Assembly (NCBI GenBank): GCA_031180665.1
Contig: JAPSLP010000006.1
Coordinates: forward strand, 62,001 to 126,000
Direction of reading: 5' to 3'
From: Cupriavidus sp.
GTDB lineage: Bacteria; Pseudomonadota; Gammaproteobacteria; Burkholderiales; Burkholderiaceae
Length of the DNA stretch: 64,000 nt
The notes under the pieces: model-generated
What the model was told of the DNA's origin: nothing
What the model saw: only the letters and a program-made list of their open reading frames with translations
Databases searched by the model: none
Made by a program: the position numbers and the translations under genes
Shown here: positions 53,586 to 62,603 of the stretch, in pieces
Layout of the letters: each line of letters opens with the position of its first letter
Position numbering within the stretch: the stretch's first letter is position 1

Positions 53586-54416
53586 ATGACAGCGTCCTTT
53601 CCCTACGGCGGCAACGTCTTTGCCAACGGCATCCGCCAGCACTACCTGCGCTATGGCGGAACCGGCGAAGGCCGCGATGCGCGCGACCCGGTCATCGTCG
53701 TGCCCGGTATCACCAGCCCGGCGATCACCTGGGGCTTCGTCGGCGAACGCTTCGGCCGCCAGTTCGATACCTATGTGCTCGATGTACGCGGGCGCGGGCT
53801 GTCCGAGGCCGGCGACGCGCTCGACTACAGCCTCGATGCGCAGGCGGCCGACGTGATCGCCTTCGCCCAGGCGCTCGGCCTGCAGCGCTACAGCGTGGTC
53901 GGCCATTCGATGGGCGCGCGCATCGGCCTGCGGGCCGCACGCGCCAGGCCGGCCGGGCTGGTGCGACTGGCGATGATCGACCCGCCGGTGTCCGGCCCCG
54001 GCCGCCGTCCCTATCCCTCGCAACTGCCCTGGTATGTCGATTCGATCCGGCTGGCGCGCCGCGGCATCGATGTCGACGGCATGCGCACCTTCTGCCCGAC
54101 CTGGACCGAGGCGCAGCTGCGGCTGCGCGCCGAATGGCTGCATACCTGCGACGAGCGCGCGGTGGTGGCCAGCTTCGACGGTTTCCACCAGGACGACGTG
54201 CATGCCGACATGCCGCATGTCGCCGTGCCGGCGCTGCTGATGGTCGCGGGCCGTGGCGATGTGATCCGGCCCGAGGATGTCGAGGAAATCCGCGGCCTGA
54301 TGCCGCAGCTGCAGGTCGCGCGCGTGCCCGACGCCGGCCACATGATTCCCTGGGACGACGAGGCGGGTTTCTATCGCGCCTTCGGCGATTTCCTCGGCGC
54401 GCCGCTGCACGCATGA
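53586..54416 (+). CDS. nicD: N-formylmaleamate deformylase
   Basis: Alpha/beta hydrolase of 276 residues converting N-formylmaleamate to maleamate and formate. The triad is S108 (GHSMGA), D132 (MIDPPVSG) and H252 (AGHMIPWDDE), offset by seven residues from the triad reported for P. putida NicD (S101, D125, H245). HN-loop region VVPGITSPAITWGFV. The ATG at 53586 lies between nicE and nicX, matching the pathway order. Confidence 0.92.
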   Translation: MTASFPYGGNVFANGIRQHYLRYGGTGEGRDARDPVIVVPGITSPAITWGFVGERFGRQFDTYVLDVRGRGLSEAGDALDYSLDAQAADVIAFAQALGLQRYSVVGHSMGARIGLRAARARPAGLVRLAMIDPPVSGPGRRPYPSQLPWYVDSIRLARRGIDVDGMRTFCPTWTEAQLRLRAEWLHTCDERAVVASFDGFHQDDVHADMPHVAVPALLMVAGRGDVIRPEDVEEIRGLMPQLQVARVPDAGHMIPWDDEAGFYRAFGDFLGAPLHA

Positions 54417-54453
54417 GCGCGCACCGACACCATTCACCGAGCAAGGAGAACGC

Positions 54454-55533
54454 ATGCCGGTAAGCGATCATGATCTGACGCAAGCCTGGAAGCAGGTGCT
54501 GACGCTGTCGAAGCTGCAACCGGGCCAGAGCGTCACCGTGCTGACCAGCGCCGCCACGCATCCCCAGACGATGCGCACCGCGCTGCTGGCGGCCTCGTCG
54601 ATGGGCGCCATCGTCAACCGGCTGGATCTGCCGCCGGTCAATGCCGAGAAAGCGCTGAGCCGCGATTCGCTGGCCTATCTCGGCACCACGCCGCTGACCG
54701 GCAATCCGGCCGCCATCGCCGCGCTCAAGGCGAGCGACCTGGTGCTCGACCTGATGACCCTGCTGTTCTCTCCGGAGCAGCACGAGATCCTCGCCACCGG
54801 CACCAGGATCCTGCTGGCGGTCGAGCCGCCCGAGGTGCTGGTGCGGCTGGTGCCGACCGAAGCGGACCGCACGCGCGTGCGCGCGGCCACCGCCCGCCTG
54901 TCGCGGGCGCGGGAGATGCATATCGTCTCCGACGCCGGCACCGACCTGCGCTGCGCGCTCGGCGAATTTCCCGCGATCAGCGAGTACGGCTTCGTCGACG
55001 AACCCGGACGCTGGGACCACTGGCCCAGCGGCTTCGTGCTGACCTGGCCCAACGAAGGCGGCACCAACGGCCGCATCGTGCTGGACCGCGGCGACATCCT
55101 GCTGCCGATGAAGTCCTATCTGCAGGCGCCGATCGATATCACGGTCGAGAACGGCTACGTCACGTCGATCGATGGCGAGCTCGATGCCGAGCTGCTGGCC
55201 GACTACATGGCCTCGTTCAACGACCCCGAAGCCTATGCGATGTCGCACATCGGCTGGGGCCTGCAGCCGCGGGCGCGCTGGTCCACGCTGGCGATGTACG
55301 ACCGCGAGGCGACCATCGGCATGGACGCGCGGGCCTACGAGGGCAACTTCCTGTGCTCGTTCGGCCCGAACAACGAGGCCGGGGGCAGCCGCACCACCGC
55401 CTGCCACATCGACATTCCGGTGCGCCATTGCACCGTCCGCCTCGATGGCGAGACGGTGGTGGAGCGTGGCCGCGTGATGGATGGCGGCGCACCGATGCAA
55501 CATGCATTCGACTATCGAAACGACGGAGCCTGA
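54454..55533 (+). CDS. nicX: 2,5-dihydroxypyridine 5,6-dioxygenase
   Basis: Fe(II)-dependent extradiol-type ring-cleavage dioxygenase of 359 residues producing N-formylmaleamate. H265, H318 and D320 are all present (SHIGWGL, CHID), the same positions proposed as iron ligands in P. putida NicX (from memory). Leucine aminopeptidase-like M29 fold is known for the family. The Shine-Dalgarno AAGGAG precedes ATG 54454. The stop is directly followed by nicF. Confidence 0.93.
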   Translation: MPVSDHDLTQAWKQVLTLSKLQPGQSVTVLTSAATHPQTMRTALLAASSMGAIVNRLDLPPVNAEKALSRDSLAYLGTTPLTGNPAAIAALKASDLVLDLMTLLFSPEQHEILATGTRILLAVEPPEVLVRLVPTEADRTRVRAATARLSRAREMHIVSDAGTDLRCALGEFPAISEYGFVDEPGRWDHWPSGFVLTWPNEGGTNGRIVLDRGDILLPMKSYLQAPIDITVENGYVTSIDGELDAELLADYMASFNDPEAYAMSHIGWGLQPRARWSTLAMYDREATIGMDARAYEGNFLCSFGPNNEAGGSRTTACHIDIPVRHCTVRLDGETVVERGRVMDGGAPMQHAFDYRNDGA

Positions 55534-55534
55534 C

Positions 55535-56167
55535 ATGCAGGATGCAGTGTCGACGTACCAGCGCCAGGGCTTTGGCGCGACCATGGAGATCGCCGCGCCG
55601 TTCGGCCTGCTGATCATCGACTTCGTCAACGGCTTCGCCGATCCGGCGGTGTTCGGCGGCGGCAATATCGCCGAGGCGATCGCCAACACCGGGCCGCTGT
55701 TGGCCGCCGCGCGCGAACAGCGCTGGCCCATCGCGCATACGCGCATCGTCTTTGCGGACGACGACGCGGACCGCAATGTCTTCACGCAAAAGGTGCCGGG
55801 CATGCTGACGCTGAAGGAAGCCAGCCACAACAGCGCGATCGTGCCCGAGCTGGCGCCGCGCGACGGCGAACTGGTGGTGCGCAAGACCGTGCCGTCGGCG
55901 TTCTTCGGCACGTCGCTGGCGGCGTGGCTGGCGCACCGCGGCGTGCGCACGCTGCTGGTGGCAGGCTGCGTGACCAGCGGTTGCGTGCGCGCCAGCGTGG
56001 TCGACGCGATGTCGCACGGCTTGCGCCCGCTGGTGCTGTCCGACTGCGTCGGCGATCGCGCGTTGGGACCGCATCAGGCCAATCTGTTCGATATGGAACA
56101 GAAGTACGCCACCGTGATGCCGCGCGACGAGGCGCTGGCCGCGATCGCCGCGGCGCAGGACCGCTAG
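55535..56167 (+). CDS. nicF: Maleamate amidohydrolase
   Basis: Isochorismatase-like amidase of 210 residues, hydrolysing maleamate to maleate and ammonia. Catalytic triad D29 (LLIIDFVNG), K117 (VVRKTVPSAFF), C150 (VTSGCVRAS), at the positions described for P. putida NicF. ATG 55535 is two bases after the nicX stop; the open frame upstream to 55481 lies inside nicX. It ends the plus arm nicE-nicD-nicX-nicF, convergent with a TetR gene. Confidence 0.93.
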   Translation: MQDAVSTYQRQGFGATMEIAAPFGLLIIDFVNGFADPAVFGGGNIAEAIANTGPLLAAAREQRWPIAHTRIVFADDDADRNVFTQKVPGMLTLKEASHNSAIVPELAPRDGELVVRKTVPSAFFGTSLAAWLAHRGVRTLLVAGCVTSGCVRASVVDAMSHGLRPLVLSDCVGDRALGPHQANLFDMEQKYATVMPRDEALAAIAAAQDR

Positions 56168-56207
56168 GGGCTGGAACGGCCGCCGGAGATCGCCGATGCG
56201 CCCCGCT

Positions 56208-56990
56208 TCAACTGGCCGCCGCCACGCGCGCGTTCTGCGCGTTCTGCGCGCTCTTGCGCGCCGGCTTGCGCGCGGCCTTGGCGGGGCGGGATGCCGCCGG
56301 CCCGTCCCCTGCGGGCTGCTCCGCGGCGATGGCGGGCCGGCAGACCGCGTTGAGCACAGTGTGCTGCATCACCTCGCGCCAGTGCTCCAGTGCGGGCTTG
56401 CTCATCATCGGCTCGCCGAGGAACGCGCTCAGCGTGTGGTGGTTGGAGTTGTAGAAGTAGCCCAGCGAGGCGATCACCAGATAGATGTCGCGGGCGCGCA
56501 CCTCGGGCCGGAAGTGGCCGCCGGCCTTGCCGCGCTCGAGCACGCCGTCGAGCACCGACAGCGCATAGCTGGAGATTTCCTTGAGCCGGCCGGACTTCTT
56601 CGCGTGCCGGCCCTGGCTGATATTCTCGCTGGTCAGGATCGCGACGAACTCGGGGTGGTCCAGATAGTAGTGCCAGACGAAATCGGTCAGCTGCATCAGC
56701 GCGCGCACCGGATCGTCCGGATCGAGCTCCAGCGCCTGCTCGGCCTCGTTCAGCTGCGTGTAGATGGTCTCGAGCACTTCGACGAACAGCTTTTCCTTGC
56801 TGCCGAAGTAGTAGTAGATCATCCGGTCGTAGGTCTTGGCGAGCGACGAGATGCGCTCGACCCGTCCACCGTCGTAGCCGCGCTCGGCGAAGACCTTGAT
56901 GGCCGCCTTGAGGATCTTGGCGCGCGTATCCTGGGCTTGCCGGGCCCGCGTGCCGGCCGCTGCCCTGGTTCTTGCCGTCGCGGTGGTCAT
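56208..56990 (-). CDS. TetR-family transcriptional regulator of the nic locus
   Basis: Protein of 260 residues. HTH at about residues 20-66 (DTRAKILKAAIKVFAERGYDGGRVERISSLAKTYDRMIYYYFGSKEKLFVEVLE), an effector domain, and a C-terminal Ala/Pro/Lys tail from about 225. ATG at 56990; frame open upstream to 57575 but inside the divergent molybdenum gene. It is divergent from the second molybdenum subunit with a 139-base gap, and convergent with nicF. In P. putida the TetR-type NicS regulates nicAB; by position this could be its counterpart, which is not proven. Confidence 0.87.
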   Translation of the reverse strand: MTTATARTRAAAGTRARQAQDTRAKILKAAIKVFAERGYDGGRVERISSLAKTYDRMIYYYFGSKEKLFVEVLETIYTQLNEAEQALELDPDDPVRALMQLTDFVWHYYLDHPEFVAILTSENISQGRHAKKSGRLKEISSYALSVLDGVLERGKAGGHFRPEVRARDIYLVIASLGYFYNSNHHTLSAFLGEPMMSKPALEHWREVMQHTVLNAVCRPAIAAEQPAGDGPAASRPAKAARKPARKSAQNAQNARVAAAS

Positions 56991-57129
56991 GTCGTCGGTT
57001 GCGAGGATCTGGCGTTGCGAAGCTGCCAGTATAACTGTCGAAGGTACACGCAGCCGCACACCTTGCGGCCCATGCGAGACCATTGCCGCGCCATGGCGGC
57101 GCGCCCGCCATCGATGGGAAACGAAGCCG

Positions 57130-59496
57130 ATGCCGATGCACGACGATGACTCTCCACGCGCCCTGAGAGCGGCGCTGTCGCAGGCCCGCGGCGTGCTGCT
57201 GATCACGCGCGCGGCACAGGCGGCGCCCAAACCCGCGCCCGGCCAGCCCGGCGCGGCATCCGACCATGTGCCCGCGCTTGCGGAGGTCTTCGTCGCCGTC
57301 TGCGCGGACGGCGAGGTGCTGGCCTTCAATGGCCACGTCGATCTGGGCACGGGCATCCGCACGGCGCTCGCGCAGATCGTCGCGGAAGAACTGGACGTGC
57401 CGCTCGCGTCGGTTCGCATGGTGCTCGGGCATACCGATGCCACGCCGAACCAGGGTCCGACCATTGCCAGCGCCACCATCCAGATATCGGCGCAGCCGCT
57501 GCGGCGGGCCGCGGCGCAGGCGCGCGCGTTCCTGCTGGCGCGGGCCGCCGAGCGCCTGGGTGCGGCGGTCGACAACCTCGTCGTCGAGCAGGGGCACGTC
57601 CGGGTCCATCAGGCGGGCAGCGATACACCGGCCGAAGCGGGCCTTCGCTACGGTGCGCTGCTTGGCGACGAACACATCGAACTGACGCTCGCCGACCAGG
57701 TCGCGACCAAACCGGCGAGCGCCTATCGCGTGGTCGGCAAGGCCGCGCCGCGCGTCGATATTCCGGCCAAGGCCACCGGCGCGCTGACTTTCGTCCATGA
57801 CGTGCGCGTGCGCGGCATGCTGCATGGCCGCGTGATCCGTCCCCCGTATGCGGGACGCGATGCCGGCGACTTCGTCTGCCGCAGCCTGATCTCGGTGGAC
57901 CGGGACTCGATCCGCGATGTGCCGGGCGTGATCGATGTGGTGACGATCGGCGATTTCGTCGGCGTGGTCGCGCAGCGCGAGGAGCAGGCCATCGAAGCGG
58001 CCCGCCGGCTGCGCGTGCATTGGCGCGCCGCGCCGCCATTGCCGCCGCTGGACGATCCCGAGCCCGCGCTGCGTGCCAATCCCGCCAAACGGCGCGAGCT
58101 GCGCGCGGACGGCGAGCGCGGGCAGGCGCGGGCGCAGGCCGCCACCACCCTGGAGCGCAGCTATGTATGGCCCTATCAGATGCACGCGTCGATCGGCCCC
58201 TCCTGCGGTGTGGCGCACTGGCGCGAAGATGGAGACAACGAAGGGCGACAGGACGCGGGCGGCAGCGCCCTGACGGTCTGGTCGGGCACGCAGAATCCCC
58301 ATGTGCTGCGCATCGACCTGTCGCGCCTGACCGGCCTCGACGAGGGCCGGATCGAAATCGTGCGGATGGAAGCGGCCGGCTGCTATGGCCGCAACTGCGC
58401 GGACGACGTCTGCGCCGACGCCGTGCTGCTGTCGCGCGCGGTGGGCCGGCCGGTGCGCGTGCAGCTCTCGCGCGAGCAGGAACATCTGTGGGAGCCCAAG
58501 GGCGCCGCGCAGCTGATGGACGTGCAGGGCGCACTCGGCGCCGATGGCGCGCTGCTGGGCTACGACTTCGTCAGCCGCTATCCGTCGAACGACGCGCCGA
58601 CGCTGGCGCTGCTGCTGACCGGCAGGATCGACCCGGCGCCGCGCACGCTGGAAATGGGCGACCGCACCGCGGTGCCGCCCTACGGCTACGCGCACACGCA
58701 CATCGCCTGCGACGATACGCCGGCCATCGTCCGCGCCGCCTGGCTGCGCGGCGTGTCGGCGCTGCCCAATACCTTCGCGCACGAGTCCTTCATCGACGAA
58801 CTGGCACACGAGGCGGGTGCGGACCCGCTGGCGTTCCGGCTGCGGCACCTTGGCGACGAACGTGCGGCGCAGTTGCTGCGCGCGGTCGCGAAAGAAGCGC
58901 TCTGGCGCGAGGGCGAACGCGGCACGCGCGGCATTCCCGATGCCGACGGCAGGCTGCGCGGCCGCGGCATCGCCTATGCCCGCTATATCCACAGCAAGTT
59001 TCCTGGCTTCGGAGCGGCGTGGTCGGCCTGGGTCGTCGATCTGGAGGTCGAGCCCGACAGCGGCAGCATCCGCGTGCTGCGCGTGGTGGTCGGCCAGGAC
59101 ACCGGCATGATGGTCAACCCCGACGGCGTCCGCCATCAGGTGCATGGCAATGTGGTGCAGACCCTCAGCCGCTCGCTGAAGGAGCAGGTGCGCTTCGACG
59201 CCGATGGCGTGGCGAGCCGCGAATGGGGCAGCTATCCGTTGCTGACCTTCCCGGAGCTGCCGCCGATCGAGGTGGTACTGATGCCGCGCCAGGACGAGGC
59301 GCCGCTGGGCGCCGGCGAGTCCGCCTCGCTGCCGGGCGCGCCGGCCCTGGCCAATGCGCTGTTCGACGCCACCGGCCTGCGGCTGCGGCGGCCGCCGTTT
59401 ACGCCGGAATCGGTCCGCGCGGCGTTGGCCGAAGCGGAAGGGAAATTGTCGCCATCGCGAACGCAGCGGCCCAGTGTCTCTGCGCTTGTCGGCTGA
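57130..59496 (+). CDS. Molybdenum-binding subunit of a xanthine-dehydrogenase-family hydroxylase; probable catalytic nicotinate dehydrogenase subunit
   Basis: Protein of 788 residues, without haem motifs. The intact molybdopterin domain includes FNGHVDLGTGIRTALAQIVAEELDVPLASV (about 65-95), NQGPT (107-111), ARMEAAGCYGRN-like RMEAAGCYGRNCADDVC, GVSALPNTFAHESFIDELA, VVGQDTGMMVNPDGV and GAGE with active-site E730. The sequence matches the N-terminal part of P. putida NicB in style. It likely completes a three-component hydroxylase with nicA and the cytochrome protein at 47.6 kb. It is not contiguous with them and is divergent from TetR. ATG 57130 is chosen; ATG 57136 is close by. The last residues are Ser/Arg-rich. 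Confidence 0.85.
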   Translation: MPMHDDDSPRALRAALSQARGVLLITRAAQAAPKPAPGQPGAASDHVPALAEVFVAVCADGEVLAFNGHVDLGTGIRTALAQIVAEELDVPLASVRMVLGHTDATPNQGPTIASATIQISAQPLRRAAAQARAFLLARAAERLGAAVDNLVVEQGHVRVHQAGSDTPAEAGLRYGALLGDEHIELTLADQVATKPASAYRVVGKAAPRVDIPAKATGALTFVHDVRVRGMLHGRVIRPPYAGRDAGDFVCRSLISVDRDSIRDVPGVIDVVTIGDFVGVVAQREEQAIEAARRLRVHWRAAPPLPPLDDPEPALRANPAKRRELRADGERGQARAQAATTLERSYVWPYQMHASIGPSCGVAHWREDGDNEGRQDAGGSALTVWSGTQNPHVLRIDLSRLTGLDEGRIEIVRMEAAGCYGRNCADDVCADAVLLSRAVGRPVRVQLSREQEHLWEPKGAAQLMDVQGALGADGALLGYDFVSRYPSNDAPTLALLLTGRIDPAPRTLEMGDRTAVPPYGYAHTHIACDDTPAIVRAAWLRGVSALPNTFAHESFIDELAHEAGADPLAFRLRHLGDERAAQLLRAVAKEALWREGERGTRGIPDADGRLRGRGIAYARYIHSKFPGFGAAWSAWVVDLEVEPDSGSIRVLRVVVGQDTGMMVNPDGVRHQVHGNVVQTLSRSLKEQVRFDADGVASREWGSYPLLTFPELPPIEVVLMPRQDEAPLGAGESASLPGAPALANALFDATGLRLRRPPFTPESVRAALAEAEGKLSPSRTQRPSVSALVG

Positions 59497-59500
59497 ACAA

Positions 59501-59533
59501 GCCGCTGGGTTCCCGCGTTCGCGGGAACGACAG
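59501..59533. repeat. Dispersed palindromic repeat, copy 2
   Basis: GCTGGGTTCCCGCG followed by TTCGCGGGAACGACAG: an inverted repeat related to 13122-13192 and 62504-62574. It lies between the molybdenum subunit and nicR, which converge, and could act as a bidirectional terminator. Confidence 0.65.
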
Positions 59534-59549
59534 CCTTTGCGTTCGGACG

Positions 59550-60044
59550 CTACGCCCCCGGCTCACGCTCGTCGAACTCGCTCATCTTCTTGAGCAGATA
59601 GGTGATGGCGACGCGTTCGGCCGGGTTCAGGTCGCCGAAGGTCTGTTCGGTGATCTGGTGCGCGAAGGGAATGGTCTCGTCGATCAGCGCCAATCCGGCC
59701 GGCGTGACGGTGACCACCACCTTGCGCCGGTCGCTGGGGTCGTGCGACACCGCGATCAGCTCGCGCGCCTTCAGCCGCTCGATGATGCCGCGCACCGTGG
59801 CCTGGTCGATCGCCGTGGCGCGCACGATCTCGCTGAGCGAGCATGACTGCCGTTCCTTGACCGCACACAGCACGACAAACTGCGCCGCGGTCAGCTGCGA
59901 ATCGGGAATGGTCTGCTGGAAGATCGCGACATGCCGCTGATAGGCCCGCCGCAACAGGTGGCCGACCTGATCGGTGAAATCGTAGGATGGGGCCGGCGTC
60001 TTGTTCTTGTTGGATGACGAGGTGGGCACTTTGCGTGGCGGCAT
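59550..60044 (-). CDS. nicR: MarR-family regulator, NicR-like
   Basis: Protein of 164 residues with a MarR winged helix (about residues 50-115; ATAIDQATVRGIIERLKARELIAVSHDPSDRRKVVVTVT). Segments YDFTDQVGHLLRRAYQRHVAIFQQ and AERVAITYLLKKM correspond closely to P. putida NicR as remembered, which represses the nicX operon until 6-hydroxynicotinate or 2,5-dihydroxypyridine is present. ATG at 60044; the N-terminal extension of the open frame is not needed. It is convergent with the molybdenum gene. The GTGTACAC sites in the nicC/nicE region are its best candidate targets. Confidence 0.85.
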   Translation of the reverse strand: MPPRKVPTSSSNKNKTPAPSYDFTDQVGHLLRRAYQRHVAIFQQTIPDSQLTAAQFVVLCAVKERQSCSLSEIVRATAIDQATVRGIIERLKARELIAVSHDPSDRRKVVVTVTPAGLALIDETIPFAHQITEQTFGDLNPAERVAITYLLKKMSEFDEREPGA

Positions 60045-60232
60045 GGGAAAGAATGTTGCGCAGAGTATATCGGCCACGGCCTCGATACGGGGCCTTCGCC
60101 GCCGCTTTCCGCGCCGCCGTCGCGGGCATTTCGCAGGCATTTCCACCGATCTCCGGCCGATTTGACCGTCCGTGCGCAGGCGCGCAGTATCATGGGGCCT
60201 TCCACACGACGCAGCACCCCCACACCGCTCTC

Positions 60233-62470
60233 ATGTCAGCCGTCATCCCGGGGCATCTGGCCAAGCCCGATACCTCCCACATGGTCCGCTTCTACGACGA
60301 GGATTCGATCCTTCTGGCGGACGTGCGCGAGTTCGCCGACGAGGCCTTGCGCTGCGGCGGCAGCGCGATCCTGATCGCCACCGAGGAGCATCTGGACGCC
60401 CTGCTGCCGCTGCTGCGCGGCCTGGGTCCCGGACGCGGCGACCGCCCCTGGTACACCGGCAATCTGGTCACGCTGCCGGCGCAGGCGACGCTGGACCGCT
60501 TCATGGTCGACGGATGGCCCGACGAGCAGCGCTTCCTGGCAAGCGTGGGCGAGCTGGTTGCCGCCGAAGCGCGGCGCGCTCCGCCGTTGCACGCCTTCGG
60601 CGAGATGGTGGCGCTGCTGTGCGAGCAGGGCATGCACGACGCCGCGCTGCGGCTCGAGGAACTGTGGAACGATCTGATCCGGCGCCACGGCTTCAAGCTG
60701 CTGTGCGCGTACCCGCATCGCGTGTTCGCCAGCGCCGAGCAGGCGCGGCACTTCCGCTGCGTCTGCGACGTGCACACCCACTTCTACGCCACCGCGGCCG
60801 GCAAACCGCCGGACATCGCCGACGGCGCCCTGCGCGCCGCGGTATGGCAGCAGAAGGCGCTGGCGCTGGAGAACGAAGTCAAGCGCCTGCGCGAGGCCGA
60901 AGCCACGTTGCGCCGGCGCGAGATCGAGCTGACCGACTTCCTCGACAACGCCGCCGAGGGCGTGCACCGCGTGGCGGCCGACGGCACCATCCTGTGGGCC
61001 AACCAGGCCGAACTGGAGATGCTCGGCTATCGCTACGACGAGTATGTGGGGCGGCCGATCACCGACTTCCACGTCGACGCCCCGGTCATCGAACACATTC
61101 TGGAGAGCCTGAAGGCGGGCGAGACGCTGTACGACCAGCCCGCCCGGCTGCGCTGCAAGGACGGCAGCATCAAGCCGGTGCTGATCCACTCGAACGGCTG
61201 CTTCGAGGACGGCAAGCTGCGCTACACGCGCTGCTTCACGCGCGACGCCAGCGACCGCGTCGCGCGCGAGATCGCCGAGCAGCAGCGCGAACGCCTGCTG
61301 CGCGAACTGGAGCGCGCCAGCCAGGCCAAGGACGAGTTCCTGGCGATGCTGGGGCACGAGTTGCGCAATCCGCTGTCGCCGATCGTGACCGCGCTGCAGC
61401 TGATGCGCCTGCGCGGTTCCACCGAGACCCAACGCGAGCGGGCCATCATCGAGCGCCAGGTCGATCATCTGGTGCGGCTGATCGACGATCTGCTCGACGT
61501 CTCGCGCATCACGCGCGGCAATATCGAGCTGAAGGTCGAGACGGTGCAGCTCGTCGACGTGCTGACCAAGGCCGTCGAGATGGCAAGCCGGCTGCTGGAG
61601 CAGCGCAGCCATCGGCTGATCCTGGATGTCGATCGCACGCTGGTCTGGCAGGGCGACCCCGTGCGCCTGGCGCAGGCGGTCGCCAATCTGCTGACCAATG
61701 CCGCGCGCTATACCGATATCGGCGGCGAGATCCAGCTGTCGGCACGGCGCGATGGCAAAGCCAGCGAGGATAGCGGCGGCGGCAACGGCAACGTTGAGCG
61801 CAGCGAGGGCACCATCGTGATCCAGGTGCGCGACAACGGCATCGGCATCGGCGTCGAGATGCTGCCCCATCTGTTCGACCTGTTCTATCAGGGGCCGCGC
61901 AAGATCGACCGCCAGGAGGGCGGGCTGGGCATCGGCCTGGCGCTGGTCAAGAACCTGGTCGAGCTGCACGGCGGCAGCGTCGCGGCGACCAGCGAAGGAC
62001 CCGGTCGGGGCAGCGAATTCACGATCCGGCTGCCGGCGCTCGCCCGGCCCGAACTGGTCGCCGCCGCGCACCGCGAGGAACCGCCCGCCGTGGTGGCCGC
62101 CGGCGATGCGCGCCGCGTGCTGCTGGTCGACGACAACGTCGATTCGGTGCAGGCGCTGGCCCAGCTGCTGACGGCCTACGGCCACCAGGTCGAAGTGGTC
62201 TACGACCCGGTCTCCGCCCTGCGCGTCGTCGAACGCTTCGCGCCCGATGTCGCGGTGCTCGACATCGGCCTGCCGGTGATGGACGGCTACGAGCTGGTGC
62301 ACCGGCTGCGCGAGGCGCTGGGCGAGCACCCGTGCCGCTTCGTCGCGCTGACCGGTTACGGGCAGGACACCGACCGGGATCGGAGCAAGGCCGCCGGCTT
62401 CGGCCAGCATCTGGTCAAGCCCGTCAGCCCCGACGCGCTGCTGCGGCTGATCGAGGACACCGGGCGTTGA
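60233..62470 (+). CDS. MEDS-PAS hybrid sensor histidine kinase
   Basis: Protein of 745 residues with, in order: MEDS domain (about 15-200; HMVRFYDEDSILLADVREFADEALRCGGSAILIATEEH), short coiled coil (215-235), PAS domain (about 238-350), HisKA with H375 in LAMLGHELRNP, HATPase_c with N box (NLLTNAARYTD) and G boxes (RDNGIGIG, GLGIGLALVKNL), and a receiver domain with D677 (VAVLDIGLPVMDG). No membrane segments, so cytoplasmic. No Shine-Dalgarno is obvious at ATG 60233. The cognate output protein is not adjacent. The receiver and CheY-like end suggest phosphorelay. Confidence 0.9.
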   Translation: MSAVIPGHLAKPDTSHMVRFYDEDSILLADVREFADEALRCGGSAILIATEEHLDALLPLLRGLGPGRGDRPWYTGNLVTLPAQATLDRFMVDGWPDEQRFLASVGELVAAEARRAPPLHAFGEMVALLCEQGMHDAALRLEELWNDLIRRHGFKLLCAYPHRVFASAEQARHFRCVCDVHTHFYATAAGKPPDIADGALRAAVWQQKALALENEVKRLREAEATLRRREIELTDFLDNAAEGVHRVAADGTILWANQAELEMLGYRYDEYVGRPITDFHVDAPVIEHILESLKAGETLYDQPARLRCKDGSIKPVLIHSNGCFEDGKLRYTRCFTRDASDRVAREIAEQQRERLLRELERASQAKDEFLAMLGHELRNPLSPIVTALQLMRLRGSTETQRERAIIERQVDHLVRLIDDLLDVSRITRGNIELKVETVQLVDVLTKAVEMASRLLEQRSHRLILDVDRTLVWQGDPVRLAQAVANLLTNAARYTDIGGEIQLSARRDGKASEDSGGGNGNVERSEGTIVIQVRDNGIGIGVEMLPHLFDLFYQGPRKIDRQEGGLGIGLALVKNLVELHGGSVAATSEGPGRGSEFTIRLPALARPELVAAAHREEPPAVVAAGDARRVLLVDDNVDSVQALAQLLTAYGHQVEVVYDPVSALRVVERFAPDVAVLDIGLPVMDGYELVHRLREALGEHPCRFVALTGYGQDTDRDRSKAAGFGQHLVKPVSPDALLRLIEDTGR

Positions 62471-62503
62471 CGCCCCTGCACGCTCCCGACAACATCCAGG
62501 CCG

Positions 62504-62574
62504 CCGTCGTTCCGGCGCAAGCGGGAATCCAGTGTCATTGGGAGCCGCTGGGTCCCCGCCTTCGGGGGACGACA
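62504..62574. repeat. Dispersed palindromic repeat, copy 3
   Basis: Begins CCGTCGTTCCGGCG...GCGGGAATCCAG, then GCTGGGTCCCCGCC...GGGGGACGACAAGG: two palindromic units of the same family as 13122-13192 and 59501-59533. It lies between the kinase and the convergent livF, where it may also terminate transcription. Confidence 0.65.
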
Positions 62575-62603
62575 AGGCTCGCCGCTGACTGGAGTCCGGC
62601 TTC

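Noticed and set aside
56164-59145. A 993-codon minus-strand open frame opposite the molybdenum subunit
   Set aside because: It is His/Arg/Gln/Ala-rich low-complexity sequence, typical of antisense frames in GC-rich genes, with no domain. The plus strand and the TetR gene explain the region.
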